Source of the DNA: Candidatus Palauibacter poriticola
GTDB taxonomy: Bacteria > Gemmatimonadota > Gemmatimonadetes > Palauibacterales > Palauibacteraceae
Length of the DNA stretch: 64,000 nt
Assembly: GCA_012270965.1 (NCBI GenBank)
Contig: JAAXHJ010000097.1
Span: forward strand, 1-64,000
Direction: 5' to 3'
This document shows, one piece after another, positions 7,480 to 14,842 of this stretch (position 1 is the first letter of the stretch; each line of letters opens with the position of its first letter). The translations under genes and the position numbers were made by a program. The notes under the pieces are model-generated. The model did no database searches and was not told the origin of the DNA. It saw nothing but the letters and a program-made list of their open reading frames with translations.

Positions 7480-9702
7480 TCAGAATGGCAGCGTTGTCGT
7501 CAAGCCGAAGAAGATGGTCCTCGGGAAGGGCGTCTCCGGAGCAAAGCGTTCCGAGTAATCCCGGCTGTAGAGGTAGTTCGAGACGTTTCGGTGGTCGAGG
7601 GCGTTCATCATGGAGAAGAAGAAGACCGTGACATTGCGGCGCCAGAGGCTGCGGATCACGCTTGCCGACAGGTCCAGCCGCGAGTACGCCGGCAGCCTCT
7701 CCGACATCGGCACCCCGTATAGGGGTCGCCACCGGTCGAGTCCCTCGTCGAACGCCGCGCCCGCGACGGGCGTGAACGGAACGCCCGCGGCGGTCCGGTA
7801 GCCGACGCCTATCCGGAGCGGGCCGAAGCTGCGGTTGAGGACCACGTTCAACGTGTGGGTGGCGTCATACGGAGACGGTGCCGTCTCCCCGGTGTCGGGA
7901 TCCGTGCGCTCGGCGCGGACGAAGCTGTAGGCCACTCGCCCCGTGAGGCCGAGGAACCCCACCTCCCCCTTGGCGAGTACGTCGAACCCCGTGGACTCGC
8001 CGCTGCCTCCGCCGCGCGCCCTGCCGTCGCGGGCCCGCGCGGCGAGGTGCGAGTACCGTTTGCGGTACGCCTCGGCCCGGATGAGCCGACCGCCGCCGCC
8101 GTAGGTCACCCCGCCGATGAGGTGGCGGGCCGACATGGACGGCAGGGTGGGGTCTCCGAATCTCCCGCTGTGGAGCCGGACATCGGGAACCTGGTGGAAC
8201 ACGCCCCATGCCGCGGTCAGGGTGAGGAGCCGGGCGGGCCGGATGGAGGCCGACACCCTGGGATCGACGGTGGCGCGCCCGGTAAGGGAGGAGCGGTCGC
8301 CCCGGAGGCCGAGCAGGAGCCGGATCCCGCCGGCGGGTTGCAGCTCAAGTTCGCCGAAGCCTCCCAGCCGGGTTCCGGAGCCGCGGTCGCTGAACGGGAT
8401 CCTAATCGTTCGCGGCCCCGTCGGCAGGTTGACTTCCACCGGAACGGATGCCGACGAGTCCATCCTCCGGTCCTCGACCTCGGCCCCCGCCGCCAGCACG
8501 ACTCCGGGGCTCACGGGCGCTTCGAGCTTCGCGCGCACCTGCGTGAGGCGATCAGATCTGTCGAGGCTCGATTCGCCGAGATCCTCGTCCCTTCGGGCAC
8601 CGCTGGTCGCCGCGCCCCAGGAGAGCCGGACATCGCCGAAGGCGTCGCGACCCGAAACGGCAAGGAGACTCGAGGCCGCGTCGGCCCGATAGGAGCCGGA
8701 ATAGGCCGGATAGTCGATGTTGACGCCGAAACGATCGCTCTGCGTGAACGCGAACGCGCGCACGCTCCCGCCCGGACGGTACATCCATTCTCCGGACCCG
8801 CCGAAGTCGGTGGACCGGGGAACCTCGTCGAACTCGTCCCGCCTGCCACTCATGCGCAGGACCAGGTCCGTGTTCGCGTGGCCCCCGCTCAGGCGGACGC
8901 CGGCGGTCTCCGACAGCTCGAGATTCAGGTCGCCTGAAAGACCGGCGGCGGAGGCCGTCAGGCGGAGGCCGTCACGGATCGGCTTGCCGGTCGCCTCAAT
9001 GTCCGCGACGGCCGATAGGGCGTCGCCGTACTCGGCGCCGAAGCCCCCCGTCGAGAAGTGGATGCCGCGCACGTGGAGCGGGTCGAAGCGGCCGAAAGAC
9101 ACCGTGCGCTCGCCCTCCTGGCGCAGGGGCGACAGAACCGTCGCACCGTGCACCAACACTCGCGTCTCGGAGACGGCGCCGCCGCGGACGAAGAGGCCCG
9201 TTCCGTTCCCCACGTTCTGGAGTCCGGCTAGGGACTGGATCGCGCGGAAGGGATCTGCCGCCGCGCCGGGGGTGCGCACCATGTCGAGATTGCTGAGCGT
9301 GGCATCGGGCAGGGCACCCAGCCGGAACGCGCCCGCTTCGACGGGGATCGGTTCCCGGGCGGTGCGGAGGATCCGCATGATCAAGGTGACGGGCCGGTCG
9401 AGCGGAAGCCGCAGCGCGCGCCTGATCTGCCGGTATCCCGGCCGCTGGACGATCAGCACCGCGGCGCTCCGTGCCCCGGCATCGAATACGAACTCGCCCG
9501 CGGCATCGGTGGTCGTCCTCTCCCCGGTTCCAAGGAGCAGTACGACGGCCCCGGCGAGGGGCTGGCCCGAGGCGTCGCGCACGGTTCCGGCGATGGCCGA
9601 TCCCGCCTGGGCGTCGATCCCGGGCGGCGCCAGCCAGGGAAGGACGACGACGACCGTCGCCAACGTGATCCGGGGCCTTGCCAGACGCCTCAGCCGGGTC
9701 AT
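7480..9702 (-). CDS. TonB-dependent receptor with CarboxypepD_reg-like domain
   Basis: Outer-membrane, TonB-energised transporter of 740 residues. Seen: signal peptide (LATVVVVLPWLAPPGIDAQA), an N-terminal carboxypeptidase-regulatory-like beta sandwich (GTVRDASGQPLAGAVVLLL), a plug domain (around residues 130-240, with FVRGGAVSETRVLVHG and GFGAEYGDALSAVADIEATG), then a beta barrel ending in phenylalanine (TTTLPF). Fe-siderophore or vitamin specificity cannot be read. It is the third gene of an operon behind the copper-monooxygenase fusion (36-bp gap), so transport of a metal or its ligand is a reasonable inference. Confidence 0.92.
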   Translation of the reverse strand: MTRLRRLARPRITLATVVVVLPWLAPPGIDAQAGSAIAGTVRDASGQPLAGAVVLLLGTGERTTTDAAGEFVFDAGARSAAVLIVQRPGYRQIRRALRLPLDRPVTLIMRILRTAREPIPVEAGAFRLGALPDATLSNLDMVRTPGAAADPFRAIQSLAGLQNVGNGTGLFVRGGAVSETRVLVHGATVLSPLRQEGERTVSFGRFDPLHVRGIHFSTGGFGAEYGDALSAVADIEATGKPIRDGLRLTASAAGLSGDLNLELSETAGVRLSGGHANTDLVLRMSGRRDEFDEVPRSTDFGGSGEWMYRPGGSVRAFAFTQSDRFGVNIDYPAYSGSYRADAASSLLAVSGRDAFGDVRLSWGAATSGARRDEDLGESSLDRSDRLTQVRAKLEAPVSPGVVLAAGAEVEDRRMDSSASVPVEVNLPTGPRTIRIPFSDRGSGTRLGGFGELELQPAGGIRLLLGLRGDRSSLTGRATVDPRVSASIRPARLLTLTAAWGVFHQVPDVRLHSGRFGDPTLPSMSARHLIGGVTYGGGGRLIRAEAYRKRYSHLAARARDGRARGGGSGESTGFDVLAKGEVGFLGLTGRVAYSFVRAERTDPDTGETAPSPYDATHTLNVVLNRSFGPLRIGVGYRTAAGVPFTPVAGAAFDEGLDRWRPLYGVPMSERLPAYSRLDLSASVIRSLWRRNVTVFFFSMMNALDHRNVSNYLYSRDYSERFAPETPFPRTIFFGLTTTLPF

Positions 9703-9738
9703 GGGGCTATCGCGGCCGTCGTCTCGAACTCGGATCCC

Positions 9739-11874
9739 TCAACGCTCGCCAGCGCGATCGAGCAAGCCGCTGAATCCGCGCAGCAGCTGGCCGCGGCCCG
9801 AAGGAACGGAGTCCGGATCGTCCGGCAGAACCGTGAGCGAACTCAGGCACATCTCGTCCCGCGTCCCCTCGCCCCACACCGTGTACCGCTGTCCCTCTCC
9901 GGTTCCCTTGTCCCACGTGCAGCTGATGCGGACGATGTCGCCTTCGGCCACGCGGACCGGCGTCTCGTACTGGTAGCGACCCTGCCAGTTGAAGTCCCAC
10001 TCCGGTATCTCGAAGAGCACCTGCTCGTCGTCCGCATCCGGATTCAACGTCAGCGAGAAGCGGCTGCCCATGGTGTGCATGTGGCCGCCGACCTCGACGA
10101 TCGCGCCGGCGTAGCTCATCGCGATGTCGCACCAGCTGGTCACCGCGGGGCCGTCCTGCGCCTGGAGTTCCTCGGCGGTTCGCCCGCAGAGACCGAGCAG
10201 AAGGTTGGGCACGATCGCGGCCCGCAGTCCCTCGGCCTCCCTCAGTTCGCGGAGCACGTGGTCGCGCTCGCACTGCGGTCCGGCGGCGGGATCGGCGCAC
10301 GGGATCTCGACGGGCGCGATCAGAGGCACGGCATGCAGGGCGCGGAGATCCCCGTCCGCCGGCTCCGTCTGGAGGCTGAGACTGGTCTGGTCGGAGAGCA
10401 CCTGTTCCGCATAGTTGTAGTGCAGCTGGAAGACGAAGAAGCTCCCCGCGGGCACGAGGAAGCCGGCGCCCTCCGGCTGCGCCGTGGCGGTCTGGCCCGG
10501 TACCCAGCTGGCGATCACGCCGCCGACACCCGGAATCCCCGGTCCTCCGAAGCACTCCCAGCCGGGACGCTCGTCCCGGCCGGCGGCGGTCGCCGCCTCG
10601 TCCCTCGCGTCGCCGCTGGCGAGGTAGACGAGCGAGTGGTGTACGACCCGCCGCTCGCCGGGCTCGAGCGAGAACCCCGTAATGAAGGTGTCCTCCTCGA
10701 AGCCGGGATCGAGCGGGAAGCAGCGATAGTCGTCGGCCAACTCGCCGGTCCCTCGGTACGGCTCGCTCATCCCGAGGACGAGGTCGGAGCGGACCTGCAC
10801 GGCCTGCGTCTCGCCCGGAGGCACGGGCGTGCCCGGAGCCACGTCCAACGGGGCGCCCGCCGCCGCCCATTCCCGGAGGCTGCCGCGCGCCTCGGCGTCC
10901 AGCCGGCGCTCGTGGAGCAGCGCGGGCGTGGCGCCCCCCGGCTTCCAAGGCGGCATGTAGCCCAGCCGGGTCACGAGCGCGAGGTCGTCCGCGAAGCTCG
11001 CCGCGTCGGCCGCAGTCGCCAGGGACCAGTGCCCGGCACCCACCTCGCCGGGCTGGTGGCAACCCGCGCACGCGGAACTCAGGATCGGAAGGATCTCCCC
11101 GGCGAAGCTCGGTCCAACGCCCTGCGGGCCACCGGCGGAGGCGAACCGCTCCCCCGCGGGCGCGTCCGGGCCGGCACCGGCCGCGACATTGTACGCGACC
11201 AGGTCGATGGAGAGCCCCACCTCGTCGCGGGTCTTCAAGAGGCCGGCGATGCTGATCGGGCCGACTCCATAGGTGGACATCAGAACTTCGGTGGTCGCGG
11301 AAGCCCGGAGATGTCCGTCGTCGAACTCGAAGGTCGCGTCCCAGATCGTTGGCGCCGTGATTCCCTTCACGGTCAGCTCGCCTTCGAGTCGCAGGGAGTA
11401 CCCCTCATCCTGTTCGAACGATTCCGGCAGCTCGAGGAAGCGCGCGAATCGCATCTCGACCTCCGGGTAGCTGGCCGACTCGAGATAGTCCTTGCGCAAC
11501 CGCGAGTCCCGCATGCGGCTGTCCGACACGAGCGATTCGACGTTGACGATGATCGTGCCGAACCGGCCGGCCTCCGGGCTGCCGGGCTCGATGAGGATGT
11601 CGCCGGCGATCGCCGAGGTCTCCCCGACCGGCGAGCCGACGGTCGCGTCTAGGAACTCCTCGAACGCCTCGTACCGGGCGACCGACCGGTTCGGGTCGAT
11701 CCGGAACACGCGCTGGCGTTCGTTGGCCGGCTCCATCCGGGGAGCGTTCACGGCCACCGCCGCGGGCAGGTCCGCGCCCGCATCCCTCCCCATGACCAGC
11801 CATACGGTCACGCCCGCGATCAGGCCCAGGCCACCAAACAGGACAGTCCCAATAGCCAAGCGACGACGGTTCAT
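9739..11874 (-). CDS. YceI + cytochrome c + copper monooxygenase-like fusion protein
   Basis: 711-residue exported protein with three modules. Residues 1-30: signal anchor. Residues about 55-230: YceI-like lipocalin fold. Residues about 255-345: c-type cytochrome with heme site CAGCH (269-273) and likely axial Met in YMPPW (306-310). Residues about 360-690: PHM-like type II copper monooxygenase, with His412-His413 in VVHHSLVYL, His485 in LHYNY, the HMH pair at 598-600 and the Met ligand in DEMC (675). All these copper ligands match the peptidylglycine monooxygenase pattern. Reaction and substrate are unknown. The ATG overlaps the upstream stop (ATGA). Joining YceI to the cytochrome-Cu unit is unusual. 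Confidence 0.85.
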   Translation of the reverse strand: MNRRRLAIGTVLFGGLGLIAGVTVWLVMGRDAGADLPAAVAVNAPRMEPANERQRVFRIDPNRSVARYEAFEEFLDATVGSPVGETSAIAGDILIEPGSPEAGRFGTIIVNVESLVSDSRMRDSRLRKDYLESASYPEVEMRFARFLELPESFEQDEGYSLRLEGELTVKGITAPTIWDATFEFDDGHLRASATTEVLMSTYGVGPISIAGLLKTRDEVGLSIDLVAYNVAAGAGPDAPAGERFASAGGPQGVGPSFAGEILPILSSACAGCHQPGEVGAGHWSLATAADAASFADDLALVTRLGYMPPWKPGGATPALLHERRLDAEARGSLREWAAAGAPLDVAPGTPVPPGETQAVQVRSDLVLGMSEPYRGTGELADDYRCFPLDPGFEEDTFITGFSLEPGERRVVHHSLVYLASGDARDEAATAAGRDERPGWECFGGPGIPGVGGVIASWVPGQTATAQPEGAGFLVPAGSFFVFQLHYNYAEQVLSDQTSLSLQTEPADGDLRALHAVPLIAPVEIPCADPAAGPQCERDHVLRELREAEGLRAAIVPNLLLGLCGRTAEELQAQDGPAVTSWCDIAMSYAGAIVEVGGHMHTMGSRFSLTLNPDADDEQVLFEIPEWDFNWQGRYQYETPVRVAEGDIVRISCTWDKGTGEGQRYTVWGEGTRDEMCLSSLTVLPDDPDSVPSGRGQLLRGFSGLLDRAGER

Positions 11875-12356
11875 CTGATCACTCCGCGCCGGGCCCGCAG
11901 CCGTTCGCGCAGCGCCGCTCGCCGTTCCTCCTGCATGTCCTTGAACTCGGCGAACTGCTCGTCGGTGAGGAACCCCAACTCCTCGATCTTCTCGTACATC
12001 GCCCCCCGAACTTCGTCCAAGTCCCTCCCCAGAGCGCGGAGCTGACGCAGGTTGAGCCGGCGGTTTGAACGCCCCTCGGTGAGACTCGGGACATCGATGC
12101 CGTGTTCCTCGAGGATGGCCATTGTGCCCTCGAAACCCTCCATGAGGACCGGGCGCAGCTGCTCGACCTGTTCGTCGCTGAGTTGAAGCCGCTCCCGAGC
12201 CTCCTCCAACCGCTGCCGGAGGTCGGTCAATCGCTCCTCCTCCCCGGGCTCCGTCTCTTGGGCGGCGACCGGCGCGGCCGTCACGGCCACCGCCGCGGAC
12301 GCCATCAGGGCCGCGGCAATGACAACGGGTACTGGTCTCCTGGTACGGTGCATCAT
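11871..12356 (-). CDS. Spy/CpxP-like periplasmic LTxxQ protein
   Basis: 161 residues from ATG ATG at 12351-12356, with AAGGAA just upstream. A signal peptide (PVPVVIAAALMASAAVAVTA, ending near AAPVAAQ) is followed by an all-helical acidic/Arg-rich protein with two LTxxQ-type repeats, LSDEQ and LTDEQ. This is the layout of Spy/CpxP, periplasmic chaperones that often respond to copper or envelope stress. The open frame continues 130 codons upstream but that part lacks coding character. It is the first gene of the operon with the YceI-copper protein and the TonB receptor. Confidence 0.75.
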   Translation of the reverse strand: MMHRTRRPVPVVIAAALMASAAVAVTAAPVAAQETEPGEEERLTDLRQRLEEARERLQLSDEQVEQLRPVLMEGFEGTMAILEEHGIDVPSLTEGRSNRRLNLRQLRALGRDLDEVRGAMYEKIEELGFLTDEQFAEFKDMQEERRAALRERLRARRGVIR

Positions 12357-12661
12357 GGTTCCTTTTCGCTGCTTGCGTCCGGGGTCAACCCCGGCTTCCC
12401 GACCGTTAACGAAACCCAAGCCCCCCGGCACCGCAAGATCCAAGAAGCGGAAGGCGAAGGCGCCCGAGTCCCGAGCGGATACCGGCCCGGCGAGCGTCAA
12501 CGGCCGCCGGTCCCGCACGGGCATTCGACGGGCGGGAGCCGATCCCCCAGCCACCGTCCTCCGAGGTGGCGTACCGGCGCAACCGTCGGTACCATGCTGC
12601 GCATCGAAAGAGTGTAAAGCACACCCCATGTGGTCACGCGGGACGCGGTCGAGGAGTGGAA
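12357..12661. other. spacer upstream of the Spy-like operon
   Basis: No gene is supported. This stretch separates the minus-strand Spy-like operon from the degraded plus-strand remnants and should contain the operon promoter; no clear -35/-10 pair stands out. Confidence 0.5.
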
Positions 12662-12877
12662 ATGACGACTTCTCCGGCTCGAACCGGCGACAGGCCCGAT
12701 CACGACAGGACGACCACCGGGACCGTAGCCAAGTCGCGAACTCCAAACGGCGCTTTCCGTCAACAAATCTGAGCTGGCACGCATCCCGCGCGTCTCACGC
12801 CCCACCGTGTACGACTTGCCGGACGACGGCGAGCCGAAACATGGCATTGATGGACTGGCCTCGAGAGTAGGTCCGCC
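12662..12877 (+). pseudogene. fragment of a helix-turn-helix protein
   Basis: A stretch at about 12768-12860 reads SELARIPRVSRPTVYDL in one frame, a helix-turn-helix pattern (SxxxLARxxxVSRxTVY) like resolvase or Xre-type DNA-binding domains. The upstream ATG at 12662 is in a different frame that ends just before this motif (TGA at about 12770). The downstream continuation also runs into another frame. It therefore looks like the frameshifted remains of a small regulator next to the following gene. Confidence 0.35.
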
Positions 12878-13168
12878 ATGTCTCGCGAGTTCGACGCGGG
12901 TGCGGTTGCGGAATTGGGTTGGAAGCAGGGCGCGATCCTGGGGCAACGGCTGGCGAAGCAAGCGCGGAAACACGTGTCGGCAACGCTCGCGCGGAGCGAC
13001 CGTTGCTGCCTCGTTGCGACCAGTCACGACTGCGACATTCTCAATACCGCGATCGAGAAGGAGCCAGTGGTTGAGGTACTTCGCGCCAAGATCGCGGCGG
13101 ACGATGGCCGAGCGGGAGGGATGATTTCGTCGGGAAGCCACCGCCCCACAAACCGCTTCTCGAAGTAG
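12878..13168 (+). pseudogene. truncated protein with SHDCDI motif
   Basis: 96 residues; contains WKQGAILGQRLAK and later CCLVATSHDCDILNTAIEKE, followed by PVVEVLRA. This pattern (xxTHDCDxxxxxxxxPxVEV) is that of uncharacterised accessory-genome proteins that are normally much longer, and I recall it without being able to name a domain. The frame ends in unrelated sequence (GSHRPTNRFSK), so the 3' two thirds appear to be lost. It sits between a degraded HTH reading frame and the integrase. Confidence 0.4.
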
Positions 13169-13553
13169 GTCCTCCGCCAGCCGGCGAGGGCCGCATGTCC
13201 TTCCGCGGGCCACCCATGTCCTCGCGCGGACCCTTGATCCCGCCGCCCAGCTCGGCTCGCGGATCCTTGATCTCGCCGCTCAGGTCGGCCGGCGGTCCCA
13301 AGCTCGCGGACTCCAACCTTCGCACGCGCTGACCCATCGCTCCTCATGGCCGCTTTCGCTCCGCCGGGCAGCCCGCAACAATTCGTCCACTCAGCGTTCC
13401 GCGGCCGTCGGCAGACCCTGGAACCCCGCCCGGCGAGCGTGCGTGGGACGACGCGAGCCGGAGTTTCTCCGCGGACAGCCACGCGTACGCGCCGCGGGCC
13501 ATGATGGCGCCGGGACACGCGTCGGGGAGGCGGCGCGATTCTATTATGAGGTA
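13169..13553. other. spacer before the integrase
   Basis: No gene supported. It contains imperfect internal repeats at about 13195-13300 (motifs around CGCGGACCCTTGAT and CGCGGATCCTTGAT) and copy B of the dispersed repeat at its right end. Confidence 0.5.
13452..13520. repeat. dispersed intergenic repeat, copy B
   Basis: Matches copy A at 7167-7238: GCCGGAGTTTC, CCGCGGAC, GCCACGCG and GCGGGCCATGATGGCGCC are in the same order and orientation with small gaps. It ends about 35 bp before the integrase start. Confidence 0.7.
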
Positions 13554-14786
13554 ATGAATGGCGTAACCCCCTCGCCCGTTCCGCCCCGAAGAACGAAGCC
13601 GAAGGGCCGTCATCCGGAAAGGGCGCTTTCGGCCACGTTCGTGCGCACGGCGCCGCCGGGCAGGTACTGCGACGGCAACGGGCTATACCTGTTCGTCCAG
13701 CGGAGCGGGGCCCGGAGCTGGGTCCAGCGCCTCGTCATCCGCGGGCGGCGCCGGGACTTCGGACTCGGCAGCGTCGCGCTGGTCTCGCTGGCCGAGGCCC
13801 GGGAGAAGGCGCGGGCGAACCGCAAGCTGGCCCGCGAGGGCGGCGACCCGCTGGTGGAGAGACGGCGGGCCCGGGGCGTGCCCAGCTTCGCCGAGGCGGC
13901 CGCGCGAGTCTTGGAGCAGAAGCGGGCCGGCTGGCGCAGCGAGAAGCACGGATGGGACTGGGTGTCGAGCCTCCAACGGTACGCCTTCCCGCGCATCGGC
14001 AAGATGGCGGTCTCGGATGTGACGAGCGCCGACGTGCTCGATGTCCTCTCCCCTATCTGGCACACGAAGGCGCCGACCGCCCGGTTCGTGTTTCAGCGAA
14101 TCCGCTCGGTGCTGGAATGGGCGGTGGCGATGGAGTTCCGTACCAGCAACCCCTGCGACCAGTTGCGGCCGGTGCTCGGCCCGCAACACCGCGTGGTACG
14201 GCACATGCGGGCCCTGCCGCACCGGGAGGTGGCATCGGCGATCGAGGCGGTGCGCGGATCGAGTCGGTCGTCCGCCGATCCGCTCGCGTTCGAGTTCCTG
14301 GTGCTGACGGCGGCGAGGTGGGGCGAGGTGCGGTGGGCCGAGTGGGCGGAAATCGATGATGACGCGGGGGTGTGGACGGTTCCCGCGACGCGCATGAAGG
14401 CGAAACGGGAGCATCGCGTGCCGCTGTGCCGCCGCGTCCTGGAAATCCTTGACCGGGCGCGAAGGCTTGGCGGTCGCAGTCCGTTGGTGTTCACCCGCGG
14501 CGGCGAGAAGCCGCTGCCGGAAAATGCGCTGCGCCGACTTCTTGGGAAGCAGGAGATCGCCGCCGTACCGCACGGCTTCCGGTCGAGCTTTCGGGACTGG
14601 GCGGCCGAGGAGACGGACCATCCCCGCGAGGTGGTCGAGGCGGCCCTGGCGCACGTGGTCCAGAACAAGGTCGAGGCGGCCTACAGGCGCACGGACCTGT
14701 TCGAGCGGCGGCGCTACCTCATGAACGACTGGGCTGGCTACCTGGCCGACCGACCCGATGCCGGGATGTGGGATCGAATGAGGTAA
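13554..14786 (+). CDS. P4-type tyrosine recombinase (integrase)
   Basis: Site-specific recombinase of the DUF4102 / phage P4 integrase class, about 410 residues. Seen: N-terminal arm-type domain (YCDGNGLYLFVQRSGARSW), SAM-like core-binding region, and the catalytic set: Arg in TAARWGEVRW, Lys in MKAKREHRVPL, His and Arg in HGFRSSFRDW, His in ALAHVVQNK, and Tyr in EAAYRRTDLF. All are intact, so the enzyme could be active. The ATG at 13554 fits the family N-terminus; the frame is open 37 codons further up. No tRNA target flanks it. The gene ends 56 bp before the truncated surface-protein gene. Confidence 0.92.
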   Translation: MNGVTPSPVPPRRTKPKGRHPERALSATFVRTAPPGRYCDGNGLYLFVQRSGARSWVQRLVIRGRRRDFGLGSVALVSLAEAREKARANRKLAREGGDPLVERRRARGVPSFAEAAARVLEQKRAGWRSEKHGWDWVSSLQRYAFPRIGKMAVSDVTSADVLDVLSPIWHTKAPTARFVFQRIRSVLEWAVAMEFRTSNPCDQLRPVLGPQHRVVRHMRALPHREVASAIEAVRGSSRSSADPLAFEFLVLTAARWGEVRWAEWAEIDDDAGVWTVPATRMKAKREHRVPLCRRVLEILDRARRLGGRSPLVFTRGGEKPLPENALRRLLGKQEIAAVPHGFRSSFRDWAAEETDHPREVVEAALAHVVQNKVEAAYRRTDLFERRRYLMNDWAGYLADRPDAGMWDRMR

Positions 14787-14818
14787 CGGGTGCAAGAGTC
14801 CAATCAACAACCCATGTA

Positions 14819-14838
14819 TTATCAGTAAGTTATGATAA
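14819..14838. other. short inverted repeat, possible recombinase core site
   Basis: TTATCAGTAAGTTATGATAA: 6-bp arms TTATCA/TGATAA around an 8-bp spacer, AT-rich in a GC-rich region, lying between the integrase stop and the point where surface-protein homology begins (14843). Such core layouts are typical of tyrosine recombinase crossover sites; assignment is inference. Confidence 0.4.
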
Positions 14839-14842
14839 TCTT

